This document shows positions 46,989 to 54,415 of a stretch of 64,000 bases of DNA, in pieces. The notes under the pieces are model-generated. The model was not told the origin of the DNA. It saw only the letters and a program-made list of their open reading frames with translations, and did not search any database. Source of the stretch: JAGVSZ01 sp035456405 (lineage in GTDB: Bacteria > Pseudomonadota > Gammaproteobacteria > Burkholderiales > SG8-39); contig DATIDG010000084.1 of NCBI GenBank assembly GCA_035456405.1, forward strand, positions 46,219-110,218, given 5' to 3'. Every line of letters begins with the position of its first letter. Positions within the stretch are counted from its first letter, which is position 1. The position numbers were made by a program, and so were the translations under genes.

Positions 46989-47858
46989 ATGAAGCCGAGC
47001 GAATCCGTCTTCGTCGACATCCGGGGCCTGCGCTACCACTGCCGGTCGTGGGGCGATGCTGCGCACCCCAAGCTCTTCCTGCTGCACGGCTGGATGGATG
47101 TGTCGGCGTCCTTCCAGTTCTTCGTCGACGCGCTCCAAGGCGACTGGCACTCGATCGCCCTCGACTGGCGCGGTTATGGCCTGACGCAATGGAGCGGGGC
47201 GGACAGCTACTGGTTCCCGGACTACATTGCGGACCTCGATGCGGTGCTCGCGCGCTTTTCGCCGCAGCAGCCCGTGAACCTCCTCGGGCACAGCATGGGC
47301 GGCAACGTCGCGAGCCTGTACTCGGGGGTGCGGCCGGAGCGCGTAGCGAAGCTCGTGAACCTCGAAGGGTTCGGATTGCGCGGAAACGCGCCCGATCAGG
47401 CGCCGGAACGCTATGGCAAATGGCTCGCAGAGCTCGGCGAGCCCCAGCGCTTTCGCGACTACGCGAGCATGCAGCATCTCGCCAAGCGGCTGCGGCAATC
47501 GAATCCGCGCCTCGCGCCGGACCGCGCCGCGTTTCTCGCGCACCACTGGGGCATTCCCACGCCGGAGGGGCGCGTCGGACTGCGCAGCGACCCGGCCCAC
47601 AAGCGCGTGAATCCCGTGCTGTATCGAATCGAGGAGGCGGAGGCGTGCTGGCGCAAGGTGAAGGCGCCGGTGCTCTGGGTGGAGGGGGCCGAGTCGGAGA
47701 CCCTGAAGCATCTGCGCATCGACCTGTCCGCGTACGAGGCGCGCAAGCGCTGCTTCGCGGCGCTCACCGCGCACACGCTCGCGGACGCAGGTCACATGGT
47801 GCATCACGATCAGCCCGAGGCGCTCGCCCGAATCGTGGAGGACTTCCTGCTGCGCTGA
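46989..47858 (+). CDS. Alpha/beta hydrolase
   Basis: This 289-aa cytosolic hydrolase has the oxyanion segment LFLLHGWMD, DWRGYGLT, the nucleophile elbow GHSMGGN (Ser at about 103), a cap region with many arginines, and the C-terminal histidine in ADAGHMVHHDQPE. The substrate is unknown; similar proteins are esterases or lactonases. There is no clear ribosome binding site; the ATG lies in the divergent gap shared with the carbonic anhydrase. Confidence 0.9.
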   Translation: MKPSESVFVDIRGLRYHCRSWGDAAHPKLFLLHGWMDVSASFQFFVDALQGDWHSIALDWRGYGLTQWSGADSYWFPDYIADLDAVLARFSPQQPVNLLGHSMGGNVASLYSGVRPERVAKLVNLEGFGLRGNAPDQAPERYGKWLAELGEPQRFRDYASMQHLAKRLRQSNPRLAPDRAAFLAHHWGIPTPEGRVGLRSDPAHKRVNPVLYRIEEAEACWRKVKAPVLWVEGAESETLKHLRIDLSAYEARKRCFAALTAHTLADAGHMVHHDQPEALARIVEDFLLR

Positions 47859-47886
47859 TCGGGAAGGAAGTGGCGCGAGAGGCGAG

Positions 47887-47895
47887 TGCTAGAAT
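47887..47895 (+). promoter_or_regulatory. Extended -10 TGC-TAGAAT directly before rnm
   Basis: TGC followed by TAGAAT (47890-47895) lies 6 bases before the ATG at 47902, so transcription would begin at or next to the start codon. No Shine-Dalgarno sequence is present, consistent with a leaderless mRNA. An identical TGC-TAGAAT occurs at 49468. Confidence 0.55.
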
Positions 47896-47901
47896 TGCCG
47901 C

Positions 47902-48750
47902 ATGCTCGCTCCGGTCGCGAACAATTTCGATCTGCACTGCCATTCCAGCGCATCGGACGGCGTCCTGACCCCTGCCGCGGTCGTGCGGCGCGCCGCGGCG
48001 AACGGCGTTAGCGTCCTTGCGCTCACCGATCACGACGATCTGACCGGCCTTGCCGAAGCGGAGGCAACCGCACAGCAGTGCGGCATTCGCCTCGTTCCGG
48101 GTGTCGAGATCTCGATCACCTGGGGCGGCATCACCGTCCACATCGTCGGCCTCGGCATCGATCCCGCAAGCGACGCGCTTGCGCGCGGCCTTGAGCACGT
48201 GCGTGCGAGCCGCGCGCGGCGCGCCGAACGGATCGCGGCGGAGTTCGACGCGCTCGGCATCCCGGGCACCCTCGAGGGCGCGTACTCATATGCCGGTAAC
48301 CCGAACCTGGTTGGCCGGGCCCACTTTGCGCGCTTCCTCGTGGGACAGGGCGTCGCGCGCGATGTGAAGTCGGTGTTCCACCGGTATCTCGTCGCCGGAA
48401 AGCCCGCCTACGTCCCGCACGAGTGGGCCGCGCTTGCCGATGCGGTGACTTGGATTCGGGCGAGCGGCGGTCGCGCGGTCGTGGCGCACCCGGGGCGCTA
48501 CAGGCTTACCCGCGAGGAGTTGCGCAGGTTTCTCGCCGAATTCGTGGCCGCCGGCGGCGAGTCGATCGAGGTCGTGACCGGCAGCCACACCCGCGCGCAG
48601 TATCACGAGTTCGCGCAACTCGCGCGCGAGTTCGGTTTCCTCGCCTCGCGCGGTTCGGACTTCCATGGGCCGGACGAGAGCGGGATCGACCTCGGGCAGC
48701 TGCCGCTTCTGCCGGCGGACCTGAAGCCGGTGTGGTACGACTGGGCGTAG
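47902..48750 (+). CDS. rnm: PHP-domain phosphoesterase, RNase AM (Rnm/YciV)
   Basis: This 282-aa PHP-fold enzyme has the metal-binding motifs FDLHCHSSASDGVL, ALTDHDDLTG, VPGVEISI, VAHPGRY and the C-terminal SRGSDFHG. In E. coli the homologue (YciV) is a 5'-3' exoribonuclease that trims 5' ends of rRNAs and degrades short oligonucleotides, and its gene stands next to yciO as it does here. Start ATG 47902 has no ribosome binding site but a -10 box 6 bases upstream. Confidence 0.9.
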   Translation: MLAPVANNFDLHCHSSASDGVLTPAAVVRRAAANGVSVLALTDHDDLTGLAEAEATAQQCGIRLVPGVEISITWGGITVHIVGLGIDPASDALARGLEHVRASRARRAERIAAEFDALGIPGTLEGAYSYAGNPNLVGRAHFARFLVGQGVARDVKSVFHRYLVAGKPAYVPHEWAALADAVTWIRASGGRAVVAHPGRYRLTREELRRFLAEFVAAGGESIEVVTGSHTRAQYHEFAQLAREFGFLASRGSDFHGPDESGIDLGQLPLLPADLKPVWYDWA

Positions 48751-48770
48751 CAGGACGATGAAGAACACGT

Positions 48771-48797
48771 GCAGAACACCTAGGGGAGGTGTCCTGC
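48771..48797 (+). other. Stem-loop carrying the yciO Shine-Dalgarno sequence
   Basis: 48771-48781 pairs with 48787-48797 (10 of 11 positions), with a purine-rich loop; GGGGAGG straddles the loop and 3' arm. An ATG follows directly at 48798 but is out of frame with yciO. The structure could restrict ribosome access. Confidence 0.4.
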
Positions 48798-48807
48798 ATG
48801 AGCCCGA

Positions 48808-49431
48808 TTGGCCCAGTACTTCCTAATCCATCCGACCCACCCGCAGCCCCGGTTGCTGACGCGCGCGGCGGAAATCGTGCGCGGCGGGGGTGTCATCGCG
48901 TACCCGACCGATTCCTGCTACGCGCTTGGCTGCCACGTCGGCGACAAGGGGGCAATGGAGCGGCTGCGGCGGATCCGGCGCGTCGACGAGCGCCATCACT
49001 TCACGCTGATGTGCCGCGATCTGTCGGAGCTCGGCACGTACGCGCGCGTCGACAACGCGCAGTACCGCCTGCTCAGGGCCCTGACGCCGGGCAGCTACAC
49101 GTTCATCCTCGTGGCCACAAAGGACCTGCCGCGCCGGATTCTCCACCCGCGCCGCAAGACGATCGGGCTGCGCGTTCCGGACCACGCGGTCGCGCTGGCG
49201 CTCCTCGCGGAGCTCGGTGAGCCGCTGCTCTCGACCACGCTGATGCTCCCTGGCGACGACGCGCCGCTCGGGGACGCCGGCGAGATCCGCACGCGTCTCG
49301 AGCGGGAGGTGGATCTCGTGCTCGACGGCGGTCCGTGCGGAACCGAGCCAACCACCGTGGTGGACCTGACTGGCGCGGCGCCGGAGGTCGTGCGCGCAGG
49401 CAAGGGGCCGACCGCGCCTTTCGTGCGCTGA
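48808..49431 (+). CDS. yciO: Sua5/YciO/YrdC family protein, YciO type
   Basis: This 207-aa protein has the YrdC fold used by threonylcarbamoyl-AMP synthases, here of the YciO subgroup: AQYFLIHPTHPQPRLLTRAAEIV, VIAYPTDSCYALGC, RRIRRVDERHHFTLMCRDLSEL, PGSYTFILVATKDLP and RKTIGLRVPDHA. The frame has a TGA at 48799, so TTG 48808 is the first available start and gives the family's usual M-A-Q opening. The nearest good ribosome binding site serves an out-of-frame ATG at 48798 instead. YciO shows weak TsaC-like activity in E. coli; its true role is unclear. Confidence 0.88.
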   Translation: MAQYFLIHPTHPQPRLLTRAAEIVRGGGVIAYPTDSCYALGCHVGDKGAMERLRRIRRVDERHHFTLMCRDLSELGTYARVDNAQYRLLRALTPGSYTFILVATKDLPRRILHPRRKTIGLRVPDHAVALALLAELGEPLLSTTLMLPGDDAPLGDAGEIRTRLEREVDLVLDGGPCGTEPTTVVDLTGAAPEVVRAGKGPTAPFVR

Positions 49432-49438
49432 ATGCGCG

Positions 49439-49463
49439 CGCTCTCCGCGAAGCGCGGAGAGCG
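49439..49463 (+). other. Perfect 11-bp stem-loop between yciO and the M50 protease gene
   Basis: 49439-49449 pairs perfectly with 49453-49463 around a 3-base loop. There is no T-run after it. It immediately precedes an extended -10 promoter, so it may end the yciO mRNA or be an operator. Confidence 0.45.
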
Positions 49464-49467
49464 ACTC

Positions 49468-49476
49468 TGCTAGAAT
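49468..49476 (+). promoter_or_regulatory. Extended -10 TGC-TAGAAT before the M50 protease gene
   Basis: TGC plus TAGAAT (49471-49476) stands 26 bases before the ATG at 49503. It is identical to the element before rnm. No obvious -35 hexamer is visible. Confidence 0.5.
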
Positions 49477-49502
49477 CTAAAGCTTCCCCGCCATCCCAGC
49501 CG

Positions 49503-50186
49503 ATGAATATCGAAAGCCTCGTCTCGACCATCGCGATCTACGCCCTGCCGGTCGTCTTCGCGATCACGTTGCACGAGGCGGCGCACGGCTACGTGGCGAA
49601 GCACTTCGGCGACACGACAGCGTTCGTCCTGGGTCGCGTCAGCCTCAATCCGATGCGCCACATCGACCTCGTCGGGACCATCCTCGTCCCTCTCCTCATC
49701 CTCCTCGCGACGTCGTGGAGCGGCGGGCGCGGGATGCTGTTCGGATGGGCGAAGCCGGTGCCGGTCAACTACCACGCGCTGCGGCGCCCGCGCCAGCACA
49801 TGATGTGGGTCGCGGCCGCCGGCCCCGGAGCGAATCTCGCGATGGCGCTCGGGTGGGCGCTCGTCGGCAAGGTCGCGGTGATGATGCCCGAGAACTACTT
49901 CACCGTGCCGCTGTTCCTGATCAGCCGCGCCGGCGTCGAGGTAAACGTCGTGCTGATGCTGCTCAATCTGCTGCCGATCCTGCCCCTCGACGGCGGGCGG
50001 ATCGTGGCGAGCCTGCTCCCGCCGCGCGTCTCCGACAGCTACGCGCGGCTCGAGCCGCTCGGCTTCCCGATTCTGCTCGCCCTGATGTTCACCAACCTGC
50101 TCGGCGTCGTGATGTATCCGATGGTCGCCGGCTCGATCCAGCTCATCGCGAACGCATTCCAGCTGCCGCTGCTGGGCACGCTCTGA
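49503..50186 (+). CDS. Site-2 protease family membrane metalloprotease (M50)
   Basis: This 227-aa integral membrane protease has the zinc motif HEAAH in a hydrophobic helix (about residues 23-27), the second site NLLPILPLDGGRI near residue 160, and PGANLAMALGWAL, typical of small M50B rhomboid-neighbour S2P homologues. It lacks a PDZ domain. Such proteases cleave membrane-spanning substrates, but this subgroup's targets are unknown. No ribosome binding site is evident. It precedes trpS by 2 bases, as in other betaproteobacteria. Confidence 0.92.
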   Translation: MNIESLVSTIAIYALPVVFAITLHEAAHGYVAKHFGDTTAFVLGRVSLNPMRHIDLVGTILVPLLILLATSWSGGRGMLFGWAKPVPVNYHALRRPRQHMMWVAAAGPGANLAMALGWALVGKVAVMMPENYFTVPLFLISRAGVEVNVVLMLLNLLPILPLDGGRIVASLLPPRVSDSYARLEPLGFPILLALMFTNLLGVVMYPMVAGSIQLIANAFQLPLLGTL

Positions 50187-50188
50187 TC

Positions 50189-51391
50189 ATGGTCCCGGAG
50201 CGCGTCGTTTCGGGCATGCGCCCCACCGGCAACCTGCACCTCGGGCACTTCCACGGGGCGCTCAAGAATTGGGTGCGCCTTCAGAGCGAGTACCCGTGCT
50301 TCTTCTTCGTCGCCGACTGGCACGCGCTCACCACCCATTACGACACTCCGGAAGTGATCGAGGAGAACGTCTGGGAGATGGTGATCGACTGGCTCGCGGC
50401 CGGCATCGATCCGGCGCAGGCGACGCTCTTCATCCAGTCGCGCATCCCCGAGCACGCCGAGCTGCATGCGCTGCTCTCGATGATCACGCCGCTCGGCTGG
50501 CTCGAGCGCGTGCCGACGTACAAGGACCAGCAGGAGAAGCTCGTCGACAAGGACCTCTCCACCTACGGGTTCCTCGGCTACCCGCTGCTGCAGAGCGCCG
50601 ACGTGCTGATCTACCGCGCGAAGTACGTGCCGGTCGGCGAGGACCAGGTACCGCACGTCGAGTTCATGCGCGAGATCGCGCGGCGCTTCAACCACGTCTA
50701 CGGCCGCGAGCCCGGGTTCGAGGAGAAGGCGCAGGCCGCGGTCAAGAAGCTCGGGAGTCGCAAGGCGCGGCTCTACCGCGAGTTGCGCACGAAGTTCCAG
50801 GAACAGGGCGACCAGGCGGCCCTCGAGTCGGCGCGTGCGCTGCTCGAGGAAGCGCAGAACCTGTCCGTTGCTGATCGCGAGCGGCTGTTCGGCTATCTCG
50901 AAGGCGGCGGGCGCATGATCCTCGTCGAGCCCGATGTCCTGCTGACCGAGGCCTCGAAGCTTCCCGGCCTCGACGGTGCGAAGATGTCGAAGTCCTATGG
51001 CAACACGATCGGGCTGCGGGAGGACGCCGAGAGCGTGACGCGCAAGATCCGCACGATGCCGACCGATCCGGCGCGCGTAAAGCGGACCGATCCCGGCGAC
51101 CCGGAGAAATGCCCGGTCTGGCAGTTCCACCTCGTGTACTCGGACGAGAAGACCTGCGAGTGGGTCCAGAAGGGCTGCCGCAGCGCCGGCATCGGCTGCC
51201 TCGAGTGCAAGCAGCCGGTGATCGACAAGGTACTCGCCGAGCAGGGCCCGATGCGCGAGCGCGCGCAGAAGTACCTGGACGACCCGACTCTGGTGCGCAG
51301 CATCGTCGCGGACGGCTGCGACAAGGCTCGCGAGCTGGCGCGCGAGACCATGCGCGAGGTGCGCGAGGCGATGGGACTAAACTACGCGTAG
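50189..51391 (+). CDS. trpS: Tryptophanyl-tRNA synthetase
   Basis: This 400-aa class Ic synthetase charges tRNA-Trp. HIGH is represented by HLGHFHG (about residues 17-23) and KMSKS by AKMSKSYGN. The longer form (about 400 aa, with the TKFQEQGDQAALESARALL insert) is typical of betaproteobacteria. The start ATG 50189 follows the protease stop closely, so translation is probably coupled. Confidence 0.97.
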   Translation: MVPERVVSGMRPTGNLHLGHFHGALKNWVRLQSEYPCFFFVADWHALTTHYDTPEVIEENVWEMVIDWLAAGIDPAQATLFIQSRIPEHAELHALLSMITPLGWLERVPTYKDQQEKLVDKDLSTYGFLGYPLLQSADVLIYRAKYVPVGEDQVPHVEFMREIARRFNHVYGREPGFEEKAQAAVKKLGSRKARLYRELRTKFQEQGDQAALESARALLEEAQNLSVADRERLFGYLEGGGRMILVEPDVLLTEASKLPGLDGAKMSKSYGNTIGLREDAESVTRKIRTMPTDPARVKRTDPGDPEKCPVWQFHLVYSDEKTCEWVQKGCRSAGIGCLECKQPVIDKVLAEQGPMRERAQKYLDDPTLVRSIVADGCDKARELARETMREVREAMGLNYA

Positions 51392-51406
51392 GTCCGGGTC
51401 CTTCGA

Positions 51407-52249
51407 ATGCCTCTAGAGCTCATCCACTCCAGCGACGCACCGCAGCCGGTGGCCCGGGTGCGCGGGCAGCCGCTGACGGAGCTGCCGCCGGATCTCTACA
51501 TCCCACCCGACGCGCTCGAGGTGTTCCTCGACACGTTCGAGGGGCCGCTCGACCTGCTGCTCTACCTGATCCGCAAGGCGAACGTCGACATCCTCGACAT
51601 CCCGATGGCGCGGCTCACGTATCAGTACCTCGAGTACGTCGAGGCAATGCGGCGCAATAACCTCGAACTGGCGGCCGAGTACCTGGTGATGGCGGCGATG
51701 CTGATGGAGATCAAGTCGCGTCTGCTGCGGCCGCGGCCCCCGCACGCGGCCGAGGAGGGGCTCGACCCGCGCGCCGAGTTGGTGCGTCGGCTGCTCGAGT
51801 ACGAACGCATGAAGGCGGCCGGCCAGAAGCTCGACGCCCTGCCGCAGTGCGACCGCGACTTCACGGCCGTGGAGGTGTGGATCGAGCAGTCGATCGTGAA
51901 GCGCCTGCCGCAGGTGCACGTCCACGACCTCGAGAACGCGTGGCGAATGCTGCTCGCCCGGGCCAGGCTGAGCCGCCACCACAAGGTGACGCGCGACGAG
52001 CTGTCGGTGCGGGAGCATATGACGCTCATCCTGCGGAAGCTGACCGGGGCGGGCTTTTGCGAGTTCGCGAGTTTGTTCGAGCCGTGGCGCGGCGTCGCGG
52101 TGCTGGTCGTGAACTTCCTCGCGCTGCTCGAGCTCGCGCGCGAGGGCCTGATCGAGGTGACGCAGGCCGAGGCCTACGCGCCGATCTACGTGCGGCTCGC
52201 GGGGGAGAGCGGAGACGCGAACACCGCCGCGCCGCACGTCGCACCCTGA
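51407..52249 (+). CDS. scpA: Segregation and condensation protein A
   Basis: This 280-aa kleisin subunit of the SMC-ScpAB condensin has FLDTFEGPLDLLLYLIRKANVDILDIPMARLT..YLEYVE, AAEYLVMAAMLMEIKSRLLRP and the C-terminal winged helix containing FLALLELAREGLIEVTQAEAYAPIYVR. It organises and segregates the chromosome with ScpB and SMC. It begins 15 bases after trpS. Confidence 0.95.
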   Translation: MPLELIHSSDAPQPVARVRGQPLTELPPDLYIPPDALEVFLDTFEGPLDLLLYLIRKANVDILDIPMARLTYQYLEYVEAMRRNNLELAAEYLVMAAMLMEIKSRLLRPRPPHAAEEGLDPRAELVRRLLEYERMKAAGQKLDALPQCDRDFTAVEVWIEQSIVKRLPQVHVHDLENAWRMLLARARLSRHHKVTRDELSVREHMTLILRKLTGAGFCEFASLFEPWRGVAVLVVNFLALLELAREGLIEVTQAEAYAPIYVRLAGESGDANTAAPHVAP

Positions 52250-52267
52250 CGGACAGATGACCGCAAC

Positions 52268-52888
52268 ATGCTGAGCCCTACCGATGCCAAGACCGTGCTC
52301 GAGACGGCGCTCCTCTCGAGCCAGGAACCGCTCTCAATCGCCGATCTGCGCAAGCTCTTCGACCAGGAGATCGGAGCGGACACGCTGCGCCGGCTGCTCG
52401 ACGAGCTGCGCGAGGACTGGCGCGACCGCGGCATCGAGCTGGTTAACCTCGCGAGCGGGTGGCGCTTCCAGACTCGCCCGGAGTTCCAGACCTACCTCGA
52501 CCGGATCAGTCCGGAGAAGGCGCCGCGGTACTCGCGTGCGGTGCTCGAGACGCTCGCGATCGTCGCATACCGGCAGCCGGTGACCCGCGGGGACATCGAG
52601 GACGTGCGCGGCGTGACCGTCTCCCCCGGCGTGATCCGGACACTCGAGGCGCGCGGCTGGATCGACGTGGTGGGGCACCGCGATGCGCCGGGCAGGCCGG
52701 CGCTCTACGCAACCACCCGGAAATTCCTCGACGACCTCGGCCTGCGCTCGCTGCAGGAGCTGCCGCCCCTTGAAGAAATCAGCAAGAGCCTCGAGCTTGC
52801 CACGACCGGCGAAGCCCCGGCGTCCGCCGCGACCGACTACCCGGTCGACGAGCAGGCCGGGACTCCGCCCGTCGCCTCCGCCGCCTGA
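52268..52888 (+). CDS. scpB: Segregation and condensation protein B
   Basis: This 206-aa protein has two winged-helix domains and pairs with ScpA. Blocks include LETALLSSQEPLSIADLRKLF, RGIELVNLASGWRFQTRPEFQTYL, APRYSRAVLETLAIVAYRQPVTRGDIE and RGWIDVVGHRDAPGRPALYATT. The last 30 residues are proline/alanine rich. Its 3' end overlaps the rluB N-terminal extension in another frame. Confidence 0.95.
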   Translation: MLSPTDAKTVLETALLSSQEPLSIADLRKLFDQEIGADTLRRLLDELREDWRDRGIELVNLASGWRFQTRPEFQTYLDRISPEKAPRYSRAVLETLAIVAYRQPVTRGDIEDVRGVTVSPGVIRTLEARGWIDVVGHRDAPGRPALYATTRKFLDDLGLRSLQELPPLEEISKSLELATTGEAPASAATDYPVDEQAGTPPVASAA

Positions 52889-53741
52889 GCGGCGCATAGC
52901 CGCGCCGCCGACGCCGACCGAAAAGCTCCAGAAGGTCCTCGCGCGCTCCGGCCTCGGCTCGCGCCGCGACATGGAGATGTGGATCGGCGCGGGCCGCGTC
53001 ACGGTAAACGACGCGCCCGCGACGCTCGGCCAACGGGTCTCGTCCGCCGACCGGGTCAAGGTCGACGGCCGGCTCCTCGCCCCGCGCTGGGAAACGCGGG
53101 TGCCGCGAGTCCTCATCTACCACAAGCCCGCCGGCGAGATCGTCTCCGCCGACGATCCCCAGGGTCGGCCGACGGTGTTCGACCGGCTGCCCCACGTGCG
53201 CGGCGGGCGCTGGATCGCGGTGGGCCGACTCGACTACAACACGAGCGGGCTCCTCGTCCTCACGACATCGGGCGACCTGGCCGCGCGTCTCATGCATCCC
53301 CGCTACCAAATCGAGCGCGAGTACGCGGTGCGGGTCGACGGTCAGCTCTCCGGCGAAGAGACGGCTCGTCTCACCCAGGGCGTCCTCCTCGAGGATGGGC
53401 CGGCGCGCTTCGAGTCGCTCTCCGACGAGGGCGGAGAGGGGCGCAATCGCTGGTATCGCGTCGTCCTGCGGGAGGGGCGCAACCGCGAGGTCCGCAGGAT
53501 CTTCGAGGCGCTCGGCCGGCGGGTCACGCGCCTGATGCGGGTGCGCTTCGGGCCGATCGCGCTGCCCCCCGGGATGCGGCGCGGCCAGCACCGGGAGCTC
53601 GACGCGGCGGAGATCGGCCGCATCCAGGACGCGCTGGGCATGGCACCAGGCGAGGCCGGGCGGCCGATGAGCCCGGAGAGTCCCCGACGGGGGCCGCGCC
53701 GGGCACAGCAATCCTACCGCTGGGGCCCCAGGCGGGGCTGA
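52770..53741 (+). CDS. rluB: 23S rRNA pseudouridine(2605) synthase RluB
   Basis: The core has an S4 RNA-binding domain (EKLQKVLARSGLGSRRDMEMWIGAGRVTVN), KPAGEIVSADDPQGRPTVFDRLP, and the catalytic Asp in GRLDYNTSGLLVLTT. REGRNREVRRIFEALG is also conserved. The start is uncertain: ATG 52683, TTG 52770 (AGGAG upstream, used here) and TTG 52797 all lie inside scpB, and none lies between there and the S4 domain. A basic, proline-rich N-terminal extension is common in betaproteobacterial RluB. Confidence 0.92.
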   Translation: MKKSARASSLPRPAKPRRPPRPTTRSTSRPGLRPSPPPPERRIAAPPTPTEKLQKVLARSGLGSRRDMEMWIGAGRVTVNDAPATLGQRVSSADRVKVDGRLLAPRWETRVPRVLIYHKPAGEIVSADDPQGRPTVFDRLPHVRGGRWIAVGRLDYNTSGLLVLTTSGDLAARLMHPRYQIEREYAVRVDGQLSGEETARLTQGVLLEDGPARFESLSDEGGEGRNRWYRVVLREGRNREVRRIFEALGRRVTRLMRVRFGPIALPPGMRRGQHRELDAAEIGRIQDALGMAPGEAGRPMSPESPRRGPRRAQQSYRWGPRRG

Positions 53742-53776
53742 CCTCGCGCCAAGGGTGGATCGTCGCGGCTATCCCG

Positions 53777-53805
53777 TTGTCCGGGAGGGCCTTCTTTGCT
53801 ACACT
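53777..53805 (+). promoter_or_regulatory. Promoter TTGTCC-N17-TGC-TACACT for rimP-nusA-infB
   Basis: TTGTCC (53777-53782) and TACACT (53800-53805) are 17 bases apart, and TGC directly before the -10 makes it an extended type. The predicted transcript start is near 53812, leaving about 37 nt before the rimP GTG, most of it a terminator-like hairpin. Confidence 0.65.
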
Positions 53806-53822
53806 CCCACTGTTTTACGGGG

Positions 53823-53844
53823 ATGGGCTGCGAGCCCATTTTTT
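53823..53844 (+). terminator. Terminator-like leader hairpin before rimP
   Basis: A 7-bp stem (53823-53829 with 53833-53839), a GCG loop and TTTTTT form an intrinsic terminator only 4 bases before the rimP GTG. Since the promoter lies upstream, this is a candidate attenuator for the operon, comparable to the rimP leader described in gammaproteobacteria. NusA, encoded in the operon, could provide feedback. Confidence 0.7.
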
Positions 53845-53848
53845 GTTT

Positions 53849-54415
53849 GTGGCGCAAGGAACGAGCATTCAGCAACTCATTGAATCGACGGCGATCGGGC
53901 TTGGCTACGAGCTGGTCGACGTCGAGCGCGGGCCGCGCGGGCGGCTGCTTCGCATTTTCATCGACCGGCCGGTAGACGAGGCGGGTGGAGTGGGGCGCAT
54001 CACGCTCGACGATTGCCAGCGAATGACCCGCCAGCTGCAGCGCGTGCTGGAGGTGGAAGGCATCGACTACGAGCGGCTGGAGGTTTCCTCGCCGGGGCTC
54101 GATCGCGTGCTGAAGAAGCCGACCGACTTCCGCCGCTTCAGCGGTGCGACGGCCGAGGTGCGGATGCGCGTACCGATCGACGGTCGCAGGCGCTTCGTCG
54201 GCACGGTGCGCGGCGCGAGCGACTCCGGGGTCGAGCTCGAGGTCGACGGCGCTGTGTTGCCGCTTGCCTTTGTGAACATGGAGAAAGCCCGGCTGGTGCC
54301 GGAGTTGATGAAGGGCCCGGCGGGATCGCCGGGCGGGAAGACCAAGGGGGCGCGCGGGGAAGTGTCCCCAGTGCCGTCAAGTCGCCCTGAGAGGATCGAA
54401 CGTAATGAGCCGTGA
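53849..54415 (+). CDS. rimP: Ribosome maturation factor RimP
   Basis: This 188-aa protein is needed for 30S subunit assembly. It shows LIESTAIGLGYELVDVERGPRGRLLRIFIDRP, LDDCQRMTRQLQRVLEVEGID.YERLEVSSPGLDR and a C-terminal SH3-like domain (FRRFSGATAEVRM to FVNMEKARLVPEL). A charged extension follows. GTG 53849 gives the expected N terminus; TTG 53843 is possible. It overlaps nusA by 11 bases. Confidence 0.93.
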   Translation: MAQGTSIQQLIESTAIGLGYELVDVERGPRGRLLRIFIDRPVDEAGGVGRITLDDCQRMTRQLQRVLEVEGIDYERLEVSSPGLDRVLKKPTDFRRFSGATAEVRMRVPIDGRRRFVGTVRGASDSGVELEVDGAVLPLAFVNMEKARLVPELMKGPAGSPGGKTKGARGEVSPVPSSRPERIERNEP

